Assembly (NCBI RefSeq): GCF_003286085.1
Contig: NW_020825355.1
Coordinates: 1,116,001-1,180,000, forward strand
DNA length: 64,000 nt
DNA from: Drosophila persimilis
Taxonomy: Eukaryota; Arthropoda; Insecta; Diptera; Drosophilidae
Direction: 5' to 3'
Below are positions 45,290 to 56,712 of the stretch, piece after piece. The notes under the pieces are model-generated. The model was given only the letters and a program-made list of their open reading frames with translations. It had not been told where the DNA came from and ran no database searches. Numbering within the stretch: position 1 is the first letter of the stretch; every line of letters starts with the position of its first letter. The translations under genes were made by a program, and so were the position numbers.

Positions 45290-45890
45290 TTTTTTTTTAA
45301 GTATAAAAGTCTTTTAAGTATTTTCTATCGATTATCTTTAGGTTTTTATTTTTATCGTATTATCGGTATTTTTTTTAAAGATTGATGACTTTTTAGTATT
45401 ATTTATCATTGTTTTTTTTCTATCGAAATATCGATAAATCATCAAAATTATTTTAGTTTTTGAGGTTCTAAGATTTATCGATCTTATCGATATTTTTTGT
45501 TTTTGTTTTTTTATCGAATATTTCGATTTTTTCGTATACGTTTTTCTATAAAATTATAGTATTTTTCAGCTCTAGTGATCGATAAAGTCATAGAAGTTGT
45601 ATAATACCAGCGATAACTTTTTAGTATTTTTGATTATGGTATTTTTTCTATTGAAACATCGATAAATCATGAAAATGATTGTAGTTGTTGTTACCAAGAT
45701 CTATGACTTTTTATCATATTTATCGATATTATCGATATTTTTTGGTTTTTATCGAGGAGTCATATTTCTTCGTATAAGTTTTTCCATAAATTTGTAGTAT
45801 TTCTTAGCTCTAGTGATCGATAACGTCATAGATGTTCTATAATGCTAGCGATAACTTTCTAGTATTTTATATCATGGTCTTTAAGCCAAT
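45290..45890. repeat. AT-rich repeat block with TATCGATA sites, 238-bp period
   Basis: 'agctctagtgatcgataa' occurs at 45568 and 45806, period 238. Further paired words: 'catcgataaatcat.aaaat', 'cttcgtata.gtttttc.ata', 'agcgataactttttagtatt'. Contains TATCGATA at 45485 and a doubled TATCGATATTATCGATA at 45721-45737. TATCGATA is the DREF element and CGATA the BEAF-32 core (known motifs); binding here is untested. Confidence 0.8.
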
Positions 45891-45899
45891 CGATTGGGA

Positions 45900-47640
45900 T
45901 TTGTCCAACAAATAAACAGCAATCGCCTCATAATCATGTACTTTGATATGGGGGACCTGTGGGAAGCCCTGCTGGACTCCTTTTTCCCCGTGTGCCGTTA
46001 GAGTACAGGACCTGCCACATGCCACATGCCACAGGCCACTTGCTAGTGCCTGCTGCTTCCATTTAATGCAGAAACCATGAGCCGCGGAGCTGGCATTAGG
46101 TTAATTTGCCGTGTGGCTTCGTGTTTAAATTAACTCTCGGCTACACTCTCGAAGCAAATATCAAGTGCCACACACACATGAGGCAGGCCGCAGCACCAGA
46201 AGCAGCAGCAGCAAATGTCAATCAGTGCCAGTGGCAGTTGATGCCACACCCTAACAGCCCCTGACCACAGCCACAGCCCAGAGAGGAGTAAAGAAGTGCC
46301 ATAAAAAACAAGTCAAGAATCAAAAGCCACTTGCCACAGAAGGTGGCCCCACTTGCCACCACTCTCTATCCACTCTCTCTGCTCCTTTCTCCACTCTCTC
46401 TTCTCTCTTCGCTCTCTCCCTTCTCTCCTTTGGTTGCCGCCTAGTAATTATGATTAATCTCATTTAAATTAAATGCCTTAATTGTGGCGCCGCGCGTCTT
46501 GTCATTAAATGATTTTTATCATAGATACAAAATATAATTTGCTGACAGCCAAGAGGCGGCACCTGCCACTGTCACCACTCCTTGTTGCCCCGCTTGCAAC
46601 AAAAGCTTGCCGTGTCTGCCACAGGGCTTGCTGCTGCTGCTGCTGCTTAAGTTGTGTCTGTGGAATGACATTTATAGAGATTAAATCCTTGCTTTTAGCG
46701 TTTAATCCGTCGTTTTACCGGGTGAAACGATGGGCGCCGCCACACCCACCCACAGCACGGGTTCGTACGGTTTTTGGGGTCTGCGGCTCCTGCGGTCGTG
46801 GACTGCTGTCCTGCTGTCCTGCTGTCCTGCTCTCCTGCTGGCCCTGCCAAAGGGACTCCTGTGGGATGGTCCTGTGGATTGTCTCCTCTCCCATCAGTGT
46901 GTTGGTATTATTGTAAAAGATAAAGCCGCACAGAGCGAGTGCCGGCACGGAATGAATCACAGATTTGAAGCGGTAATTGTCGAAAAGCTGTTGCTCTAGT
47001 TGCAAGGTTGCAAGGCTCCTGCTAGGCTCCTGCTACGCCAGTGAAGCCATTAGCTGGGTAAATATTATTTTATTCAATTAAAATGCAAGCTGCCGCTCAG
47101 TTTATCTTTTAGTTTTATCCCTGCCACAGATGGAACCCAAAAAAACAAATTGCTTGTTAATAAACCCATCTCTCTTCCATGGAGGGAGGGGCGGGGGGCG
47201 GGGGGGGTGTCTGCCCCATTCGCATGTCAACCTTTTACCTGATTTTGTTGCCCAAATGTCTGTTGCTTTACTCTTTATTTAGTGTCAATCGCTTCTCTGC
47301 TGCAAAAAAAAAAATACCCATAGATTTCCGCTTTGACGGTGGCGAAAAAAATCCATATTGATTTCCCTTTTTGAGGGCGACAAAAAATTCGCACAAAAAA
47401 CCAGCCGTGTTGTCAATGGCATATTGATGGTTAATTACATTTTTCCAGATTTAAATAATGAATTACTCGAAAAGTCGAACACAAGCAATGCCTTTTGTTT
47501 GCTGCTCAAATTGATGCAACTTTTTGTGGCAGCCACTCGGAAAGTGCGTGGCTTATCTGCTGCACCGAAAGCCCAATTTCATTGAGTATTCCAGGCCCCT
47601 AAGAGCCTTATGCCTTTTTCCACCATCCCGCAAATACCTT
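45900..47640. other. Non-coding stretch
   Basis: GCCACAT repeats (46013-46035), CAG/GCA runs (46201-46215), CTCTCT patches (46365-46430), CTG run (about 46628-46645), 'tgtcctgc' repeats (46807-46840). No gene. Confidence 0.55.
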
Positions 47641-47699
47641 TTATTTTTGAGCATATTATTATTTTACTTAAATAAATAATAATAATGATATGACTATGA

Positions 47700-48690
47700 G
47701 GTGTTTCTGGTATAGTCCTATTGTATTATCGATCACTTTGTGGCAGTTATCAAAGTGATCGTTTACGTTTCAGTAGTTTTTGGAATAGAATTGGAGTATT
47801 TTTAGGGGTTTCATATTTTTATAGGTATTATCGATAACCCTTTAGTATTTGTGTTGTATGAATATCGATTATTTTTGCCATTTCAATAGTTTTTGAATTT
47901 TGGTAGAATTTTTTCCAATGAATTTCTAGTATTTTTGCCATCAAAGTATTATTTATCAAAGTTATCGATACCGTTTAAGTATATTTGAGTATTTTTACGA
48001 GTTTATTTCTTTATCGGTGTCATCGATAACCTTTTAGTATTTATGTTCTACGAGTATCTATAGTATTTTTGGTGTTTAAGTAGATTCTAAATTCATAAAT
48101 ATTTTTTACAATTTTGTCCTATGAATTTGTAGTATTTTTGTCATCAAAGTATATCGATACGAGTTATCGATTCTGCTGAAGTGTATTTTATTATTTTTGC
48201 GAGTTTAAGATTTTCATCGGTGTTATCGATAACCTTTTAGTATTTGTGTTCCATGAATTTCTAGTGTTTTTGTCGTCAAAGTATATTGTTAGCCACAAAT
48301 CGATTCGCTTTCAGTAGTTTAGAAATTTTTAATATTTTCCAGATATTTTTTTCCTATGAATTTGTATTTTTGTCACCAAAGTATTATAAATCAAAGCTAT
48401 CGATTTCGTTTCAGTAGTTTTTTGAATTTACGTTATTTTACGAGCTTAAAATGCTTATCGGTGTTATCGATAACATTTTAGTATTTGTATTCCATGAATT
48501 TCTAGTATTTTTGCCATAAAAAATCGATGCCATTTTTCCTTTAAATTTCCAGTGTTTTTTGTCCTCAAACTATTATTTATTAAATTATTGATTTCATTTC
48601 AGTAGTTTTTAAGTTTGAAAATTTGAGTATTTTCTTCGATTATAGTAAAATTTCTTATCGGTATTTATCGATGAACTTTTTTGTGCTATT
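47700..48690. repeat. AT-rich repeat block, units about 190-240 bp, CGATAAC-marked
   Basis: 'atcgataaccttttagtatt' and close variants recur at about 47832, 48024, 48227 and 48468, with a broken copy at 48668; spacing 192, 203, 241, about 200. Each unit also has 'catgaatttctagtattttt' and 'tcaaagtattatttatcaaa' variants. Related in wording to the 41-, 43- and 45-kb blocks. Confidence 0.8.
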
Positions 48691-49108
48691 TGTGCTGGTC
48701 ACGATGTATAATCAGTATTTGATGTATCAAAGCAACAAATTTCCTTGGAATTTCTATATTTTCCATCTGTATTTGCACCCCGTGCCCCCTGCCCCTGCCC
48801 CTGCCCCCAGCCCCTGTATCGAAAGTACCCTTGCAGCGTGTTTCGCCCTGCCAAACAGTAGTAATATTTCCATTATGATTACACCCTACACTGCTATTGC
48901 TGCCGCCGCTTGTGCTGCTGCTGCTGTTGTTGTGTGGCATGTGGCAGTGGCACTGTGGCATTTGTATTGTTGGTGTTGGTGTTGGTGTTGGCGTCCAGCG
49001 ATTGCGTCTAGACGCCGCCCGATTGTTGTTGATGATGATGTTGCCTAAGCGCTGGTCAAATGTGTGGGGACATTCCTGTGTGGGTGCGGGGATGGTGATG
49101 GGGGGCTT

Positions 49109-49131
49109 GGGGGGGGGGGGGGGGGGGGGGG
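49109..49131. repeat. Poly-G tract (23)
   Basis: Uninterrupted run of 23 G; 420 bp from the 30-C tract at 49552. Confidence 0.95.
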
Positions 49132-49551
49132 AAATTTATGACCCGACGCAGAGAACTGCACAATGCAACCACTTGGGGCAGGAGGCGGGCGGCGGGCGGC
49201 GGGCAGGGCGGGCCGAGTGGATAATACTCGAATATGTTGGATATTTTTGGTCACGTTTGAATTTATTTGATTGCCGGCACTTTTAGCATTGTTGTAGCCT
49301 GACGTTTTATTTAATGCCACTGCCAGTGGCAGCAGTAGCAGAACAGAGGCAAGGGGCAGGCAGTGGCAAGGGGCAGGCAGGCGGGAGGCAGGCAGGCGGG
49401 CAGTGGCATGCGGTGGCCAGTAGCCAGTAGCCAGGGCATGGAAATTGCTCAGGAAACGTACAATTTATTTCAGTTCATTTCTTTTTGCCGCCGCCATTTG
49501 GTGCCTCTCTGCCTCTGCCACACAACTGCCAGAGTGGGGGGTGTGCCACCG

Positions 49552-49552
49552 C

Positions 49553-49581
<29 letters not shown>
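49552..49581. repeat. Poly-C tract (30)
   Basis: Longest homopolymer in the window. Runs this long are prone to length variation and sequencing error, so the exact count is uncertain. Confidence 0.95.
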
Positions 49582-49583
<2 letters not shown>

Positions 49584-51624
49584 TATTGATGTTGATGGTT
49601 GCCTACTTTCGATCTTTTGGCATGTCGCAACGTGGAACGTGAGGTGCCACGGCAATTGTGTTCGAGGCTTGTTTGTGTCTGGGTCTGGGTCTGGTTCTGG
49701 TTCTGGGTTTTGTTTGTCCTACCCGAAAATCGTCATTTGGCGGTCGTCGTCCTCATTGGCGTCCGCGTCTGGGCGGCATAATTTGAGCGTTTGAAGAGTT
49801 GCCAAGTTATCAGCCAGACAGGGGACAATGGCAGGGGCAGTGGCAGCAATGGGACGACTGTGCCACCTGGAGCCCCAGCATAACAAGCCATTTGATGTTT
49901 TCATTTCGAGCTCCCTCCAGAAGCCTTTTGTTTTGCCCCCAAAGCCAAAAACTCGAACATGGGATACCCTTTGTTTTTTTTTTTGGGTATACCGCTGTGC
50001 TGGTCCTGCCACCGCATGTGGTACGCTATCTGTGTGGCATGACAAAAGCATATACATTTTTGTTTTTTTTTTTTTGCGGGGGTCTGTATTTGCATAAAGA
50101 ATGCTGGAGGGGGGCGGGGGGTGCCTGAGTGACAATGAAATTTAAATATTTATGCCATACGCTTAATATTATTAGACTACCCCGAAATTTGTGCCCCCCC
50201 TGCCAGGCCCCCAGGCCCCCCTTTGAAACTTATATTAAAACATATTTTGTGCAGATTTCTGGGTTTGGAGGCGGGTTTGGGGGGTGGGGGGAGCATAAAA
50301 ATACCCAAAATATGGAGTCATAATTTGTCTGGGAATTTCTGGTCGTTTTTGCGGGCGGAGGGGGGGGGGGGGAGGGCAAGGGAAAAGCGTGGAAATGAAA
50401 ACGAAAGCAGACGCACACAGGCACACACTGTGGCCGAAAGTGTGGCATGCAACGGAGAAGGGGAGTAGGTCGGTGGGTCGGTGGGTGGGACAATGTGGCA
50501 GAGCCACAAGAACAAACTTAAATGAATAGAAGTCAAAGAATCAAAGTAATGAATCACTCGCAGAAGACCGTGCAACACACTCCATGCCACTTGAAAGCAC
50601 TCCACTCGGTTGCTGCTGCTTGGTGCTGCTTGGTGCTGCCCCTTGACCCCCACTTGCCCCCATTGCAAACAAATTCAACTGGAAGTGAACTCAACTTGGA
50701 GTTGACTTTTGACCGTCAAACGGCGGCGGCGGCAAGCGGCGGCAAGCGGCAAGTAGCTGTGGCTGTTGCAAGCAGCGAAAACTGTGGAAAGTGTGCGAAA
50801 AGTGCATGCAAGCGAAAGTTGCAGCATAAGACACAAAACTGACCCCCCACTCACCCCCCTCCCCCCCTCCCCCCCTGTCTGATGACCCTGTCCGACCCTT
50901 TGCCATTCTGTTAGTTAAGGGAAAAGTTTTTGGAAAAGTATTTTACACCGTTGCAGGCAGCATTGCAGGCGAAACTGATAGTTGCCTCTTAATAAATGGC
51001 AGACGCTTGCCACAAGAAGTGGCAGGCAGGACGAGGCAGGAAGGGAGACGGAACAAATGCAAACGAAATGGAATCTGCGAAGAAGGAAGAAAGGGAGAAA
51101 GCCGAATGATAGGAGCCCCTCCCCCGGGCGGCTTGGGGGGGGCGGGGGGCGGCATGAACATGAAACTGTTTGGCAAAGTAAATGCCACAACGCATGGAAG
51201 ATGGAAGATGTTTACCATCTCTCCGATGAATGGAGCCGAGCAGGTGGCAGATACCGGCAACCCTGGCAACAGATCGCCCCCCCCCCTCCCCCTTGGACTG
51301 GGTATCCGACCAGGTGTCGTGTGTCTTGGTATCAATTAATTTGTACGGCTTTTAATTGGTGTTGCAATTGCCTGGCGAGGCGACCGGCATTGAATTTCCC
51401 ATAAAGGCAGGGCGGCAAAACAACTGCACTCCACTGGGGTCAGAGGTTAGGCCCAGCCAGCAGTCCATTAATTGAATCAATAAATGCATAAATAATAATC
51501 CTATCCGCACTTTTTTTTGCTGCAAGGACCACACGAAAATGAACAATATTCAATTAATTCAGCAAACAATTATCATCAATTTTCATTAAATTAAATAACA
51601 AAAATTAACATAAAACACACGCAC

Positions 51625-52135
51625 ACAAGAGCGCGCGAAAAAACAACAAAAACCCAGAGAAAATTCGATAAAAAATAGTCCGAAAAAAGCAACAAAAACC
51701 CAGAGAAAAGTCGATAAGAAATAGTCCGAAAAGAACAACAAAAACAAAGAGAAAAATTTGATAAAAAATAGTCCGAAAAAACAACAAAAACCAATAGAAA
51801 ATTCGATAAAAATTAGTCCGAAAAACAAAAAAAAAAAGGACAGAGAAAATTGTCCGAAAAAACAACAAAAACCAATAGAAAATTCGATAAAAATTAGTCC
51901 GAAAAAACAAAAAAAAAAAAGGACAGAAAATTCGATAAAAAATATTCCGAAAAAACAACAAAAACACAGAAAATTCGATAAAAAATAGTCCGAAAAAAAA
52001 ACAACAAAAACCCAGAGAAAACTCGATAAAAAATAGTCCGAAAAAAGCAACAAAAATCCAGAGAACACTCGATAAAAAATAGTCCGAAAAAAACAACAAA
52101 AACAAAGAGAAAATTCGATAAAAAATACTCCCCTG
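51625..52135. repeat. 46-bp tandem array (gtccgaaaaaacaacaaaaa)
   Basis: The word GTCCGAAAAA (once TTCCG) starts near 51678, 51724, 51771, 51816, 51852, 51897, 51945, 51988, 52036 and 52082, so about ten copies at 45-48 bp with one shorter step of 36. Each unit also has 'cagagaaaattcgataaaaa'. The minus strand is open for 201 codons, giving a Phe-Leu-Cys-rich pseudo-peptide; since 46 is not divisible by three, that frame drifts and is an artefact of a sequence without stop words on that strand. Family unknown. Confidence 0.92.
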
Positions 52136-52139
52136 AAAT

Positions 52140-54400
52140 GTTCAGTTTTTGTTTTGTTTTTGTGGCATTTGTCCGCCAGCGCCATTTGCAATTAGCTGTT
52201 AATAAAGCCCTGGAGGGGCATGCCCCAGAAATTGGGAAATCCCTAAAGGCAGAATTCTAGGCGATCTTACAGATTGCCGAAGCTGGTGGCCATTGGGCCA
52301 TTATTTGGGCCGAAAACACCTGTTTGAATGGGCTCCTTGAACACCTTTTTGGAGCGGGGTTAGAGGGTATCTTAGGGTCGCTAGACGTGTGCCACGTTCC
52401 ACCGACTCTTTCTAATGCCACTCATAATTAACCGTACAAATAAATAGCCTTTAAATCGGCTTAAAAAACCTGCAAAAAAAAAGCCAGGAAAAAAACGAGT
52501 GAAATTTTCGTACTTTCTAAAAGAAAAAGTGCGGGAGGCAAAAGAGAGAGCGGGAGAGAGGGCGAGCGCAAAGCGGGCTATTCACACTTACAGGCGCACA
52601 CTAATACACACTTAAGCACACACACACACTCCTACATAAAAATGCTTTTAAAATGTCAAAGCGCGTAAAAGAAAGCCTCAAAAAACTGAAAGAGCAACAG
52701 AGAAAGGGAGAAGGCGAGAGGGAGAGAGAGCGGGAGAGAGTCAAAGGATTGATGTGGCAGGCGCTTGAAATAAGCCAAAAGCAGAGAGGCGGTTCTGGGC
52801 CTGGGCGTGGGCGTGGGCGTGGGCGTGGGCGTGTGTGCTTCCGGGGGTCAAAGAGCGTGCCCGTACCCCCGTGGGCTTTGCCTTTCGCATTGCGTATACG
52901 TAGACGTGTGCACGGCAAAGCGCGCACTCGCTTCAGAGCATCCATCGCCTAATCAAAAATGCCGCTTTGCATGTGCCGCATGCCGTTTGTGGCATACAGA
53001 GGCTTTGTGGCCCGCCCATTCAAAAATTTTCTGCGCGGCAAGGAGTTTTTTATTTGAGTTTTTATTTAATGCTAAACGATTTGCCAGGCAGCGCCAGAAA
53101 GTCCCTGGATGTGTGTGTGTGGGAGGCGAATCCTGGGCGCTTTTTGGGAGGTGTCTTCTGGACATTTGTGGTCCTTTCTTTGCCCTCTCCTGCCAGGAGC
53201 CAGGAGCCACGGCCGGCACAAAGAAAATGAAATAAAATATTTCATGCCCCTGCTGGTTCTTACCCGTGAAAACTCTTTGACACTCCCCCCCCCCGTCCCC
53301 CCTCCGAGCCACAGCAATCAGCCATCATCAGCGTCGTCCTTCTCGTCCGCGTCCTCCTCCTCGTCCTCCTTGTCGTTGTCGGTTTCATCATCGTCATCAT
53401 GCCACATCGTGAATAATTTGGGTCACTTGGCGGCAGTTAGTCAGTTGCATTGTTGCTGCTGCTGCCTGCTGCTGCCTGCCTGCCTGCTGCCTGTGGTCGC
53501 CGTTTTTCATTGTCGGCATGCGGCAGTCGCATTTTTCAATGCCCCACGCCTTCGGGGCGGGGGGGGGGAGGGTGCCCCATCTTAAACGCCTTTAAACTGC
53601 AAAGACGACATAATTAATTAAGTAAGGGCCGGCCTGACTGATGTCCTGCGATGCCAGGCCCCCCCAACCACCCCCCGCTGTTGGCTTTGTAATGCGTGCC
53701 GCAAATTCAGTTTTGCGGCAAGAGTTCGAGAGAGCGTACCACAAAAGCTGTATGTGCGGCCGCTTGTGGCTCATTTGCAGTCTCGGCGGAAACGGAAATT
53801 TATGCGACGCCAGAGGGGGGGGGCCTTCCCCTCCCACCACCCCCCAAAACTAGCCCCAAACCCGAAACAGAGAGCTCATAAACCAGCCTCAACTTTCCAG
53901 TCTATGAATATGCTACAATCTCGTGCTCTCTCTCTCTCTCTCGCTGGCTGTGTATTTTCGCGTAATAATTTAATAAAACGCTCTCTCTAACAGCAAACGC
54001 TTGATGTAAATGTAAAAAGTTTTCAAATGTTTGGACAGCCAGCAGCCAGGAGGCAGCAGGCAGCAGGCAGAGCAACTCTCGGCAGAGCGGAAGTGCCTTC
54101 CAGCAAAAGCACAGATTGTGCATTCCCTTCTGCCCCCCCCCACTGTATGTGTGTGTGTGTGTGTTGTTATGTGTTAATTTTTAAAAAACTGCCCAAAAGC
54201 AATGCCCAGAAACACACGAAAACAGTAGAAGGAACAACTCAAAACTCTGCAATCTGCATTTTGCATTTTGCACTCTGGACTCTGGACCGTGGACTGTGGA
54301 CTGTGGACCGTGCAGAAAAAACCACCACATTGCAGTGATTACTTTGCCCTTGCTACCAGGAATGGCTGCCATTTTGCATACACTCACAAAAAACGGGGCA
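52140..54400. other. Non-coding stretch
   Basis: AGGGTATCT motif (52367), GA-rich leader-like DNA (52520-52575) with 'cct|gtaagtgtg' on the minus strand at about 52587, GGGCGT repeats (52802-52832), TCC/TCG run (53333-53400), CTGCTG runs (53453-53480), TGCATTT and CTGGAC repeats (54250-54310). No gene beyond the micro-ORF listed. Confidence 0.55.
53318..53407 (-). CDS. Possible 29-aa acidic micro-ORF (weak)
   Basis: ATG at 53405-53407 (minus) opens a 29-codon frame to TGA at 53318. It reads MWH then a run in which 19 of 26 residues are Asp or Glu with Lys, Ala, Thr, Asn interspersed. The codons are a mixture of GAT, GAC, GAG, GAA and AAG, so it is not a pure microsatellite. It is the second acidic minus-strand micro-ORF in the window (other at 36465-36569). 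Nothing else supports translation. Confidence 0.12.
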   Translation of the reverse strand: MWHDDDDETDNDKEDEEEDADEKDDADDG

Positions 54401-54409
54401 TCTAGAGGA

Positions 54410-55015
54410 GAAAATGAAGGATATTCGATGCACAGAGGGGGGCCTCCATAGAGATCTGGTGGAGGGAGATCACAAACGAGTGTTCCCGCGACATGCAGCA
54501 GTGCCCCTCTGCTTTTCTTTCTTTGGTTTACCCGTGTAAGAGCCTAGAGCTCTCTTTGGGAGAGAGGCTGGACTGGCTCTCTCGTTTCGAACCTGCTTTG
54601 GGTCCATTTCGAGGCAGATCTTACTGTCTCCCTTTGTCATGGAAGTACAGCCCTTTCAAAGGGTATCCAGGGCACAAAATTTGGGTATTACGGGGGCGCC
54701 CCATAGAGATCTGTTGAGGCAGTGCCAAAGGGAGTGCGGCAGATGCCCCTCGATCCAAAACGAGGCTCTGTTGGAGGCTCTTTCTCTCTTGCTCTCCCTA
54801 TTTCAGGCAAGTACAGCCCTTTCAAAGGGTATCCCAGGCATTTCTGGGGCAGAAAATAGGGGATTTCATGATGGAAAGCCACAGAAGGGGGGCCCCATAA
54901 AGAGATACTGGATAGAGATCTGGTGTGGAGTTCGGCAGATGCCCCTCGATCCGAAACGAGTGTCCAGTCCTGCTGGTACAGCCCTTTCAAAGGGTATCCC
55001 ATGCTTCGGCCACCA
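54410..55015. repeat. 165-bp tandem repeat with CCCTTTCAAAGGG palindrome
   Basis: 'tacagccctttcaaagggta' starts at 54646, 54812 and 54977 (166 and 165 bp apart). Units also share 'ccccatagagatctg', 'gcggcagatgcccctcgatc' and 'aaacgag'. A weaker copy covers 54410-54645. CCCTTTCAAAGGG is a perfect 13-bp palindrome around one C. The last copy ends 'agggtatcccatgcttcgg', the dispersed GGGTATCC-TTCG motif, so the array may end a DINE-like element. Confidence 0.85.
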
Positions 55016-56689
55016 AAATCTTAGCCCTTTTTCTAGTTTTACATCTCGTTTTTTTTTTGTTGTTTTTTTTTTGCTGTGTTTTGGAGTAGCCGGCGGTCAA
55101 ATGGGAATAACTTTTCACCGAAAAACTGTTGCACTTTTAATGCGTTTCGTTTCGGCTGCTTAGATTCCATGAACTTTGTTTCCGCTCCATGCTCTCTCTC
55201 CGCTCTCTCCCTCTCCCTCTCTCTCTACATTTAAGCTCTCCTTCTCTTTTTTTTTGGAGTGCCGCTTGAAGGCATCTTCTGGAGGACCTCCTGATGCCTG
55301 CCTGATGTTTATTTATGCCAATGCATTATTCTCATTATGTTCGTTGTTCTTCTGTTGCTGCCGCTGCCGCTGCTGTTCTCCGGCTGTCAGCAGCAATATT
55401 CTACCAGTTAATGTTGGAGCATCATCATCCATGGAGCTGCTGTTGGGTCGGGTCTGGTCTGGTCTGGTCAATGCGATTACGCTGCTGCTGCTGCTGCTGC
55501 TGTTTGCATTGATTGCAGGACACAAGTCAATGACAGCACAGGACACACACAGAGGACAGCCCTTGGCCGGCGTGTTCATAATATGTGCTGACAGCTGAAA
55601 GAAGGGGCAGCGGGGCGGCGGTGGCGGTGGGGCGGCGGGGGAGGGGAAGCATTTGACATGGTCGAGTGTAAATTAATTGCATAAATTAAGTTGGGAAAAT
55701 TCACGTAGTAAAAAGTTCGAGTGCACGGCTGGAATGGGCTGCGGGATGAGGGGGCGTATGCGTAATGTAATCTTCAGGTGATAATTGATTCGCGCTCTCC
55801 CTCTCCCTCCCTCCCCCTGCCTTTCAGGCCTTCTCCTCTTTGTAGAACGTGTAAATGTGCAAATAATTATCTAAATTGAGGGGGAGGGAGGGAGGGAGAG
55901 GGGGAGACATGCTGTTTCACTTTTAATTTTCCAGAAACAACAGCCGGACACTCCTTCTCGGAGCTTTCTTTTCTTTCTTCCTGCATCTTTGGAGTCCTTT
56001 TCACCGGCGCCCATCTTTCTGCAGCTTTTGCCATCTTTTACGCTTTTCCTTCGTCTGTAGCTCGTGATCTGTGCGGAAAGCGGCAAAAACTTTGGCCAAC
56101 AAGCTTAAAGTGAATGGCGGCGTCTACCTTTCGTCCCCCCAGCCCCAGCCCCTCTCCCCTTTTTAATGGCTGCTTTAGGTTGTGTAAGCCAATTAGTTCT
56201 TAATTTGCAATTTGTTTTGCTGCATTCATCCGCCCAGAGAGCCGCTCCAAAGAAGAGAAAAAAGAGAAAGCCTGGAATGAGGGCAAGCGACCAAAAAGGG
56301 AGTTTAAAGGCCAAAGCCAACCAGCAGATGAGCAGATGAGCAGGCGAGAGCATATTTAAAAAGTTTTGTTTTCTGCCAACTTTGGAGCCTGGCTACCGAA
56401 AAGGGGGGCTATCCGACGGGCCAGCCTTCGAGGACTCTCCGCTTCCAGGGTATCAAAGGCTTCGAGAGAGGTTTCCTTTCTTCGTGTTGGGGGGGGGGGG
56501 GGGGGGAGGTTTTTTTTTTATTGTTCTGCGACTTTCTTTTTGTTTCCCTTTGCCTTCCTTTGGGTTCCTTCCCTTTGGCTGGGGCTTCCTTTGGGTTTTT
56601 TGTTGTTGTTGTTGCTTTTAATGTGAAACTTTTAACTGAATTAATTCCTTTTTACTCCACCTCCTGTTGCCCCCGCCCCTCCTGCTGCA

Positions 56690-56712
56690 CCCCCCCCCCC
56701 CCCCCCCCCCCC
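56690..56712. repeat. Poly-C tract (23)
   Basis: Uninterrupted run of 23 C, 184 bp after an 18-G run (56489-56506). Confidence 0.95.

Larger units (their letters stand above)
48700..51600. other. Non-coding stretch with the longest poly-C/G tracts
   Basis: CCCCTG repeats (48783-48812), TTGGTG repeats (48968-48992), a 23-G run (49109-49131), GGGCGGC repeats (49185-49205), GGCAGGC repeats (49345-49400), a 30-C run (49552-49581), GGGTCT/GGTTCT repeats (49678-49708), a 13-G run (50360-50372). Frames of up to 143 codons read through these. No gene. Confidence 0.6.

Noticed and set aside
51586-52191. 201-codon minus-strand Phe/Leu/Cys-rich frame resembling a membrane protein
   Set aside because: Produced by a 46-bp A-rich array; the period is not divisible by three and a second minus frame is also open.
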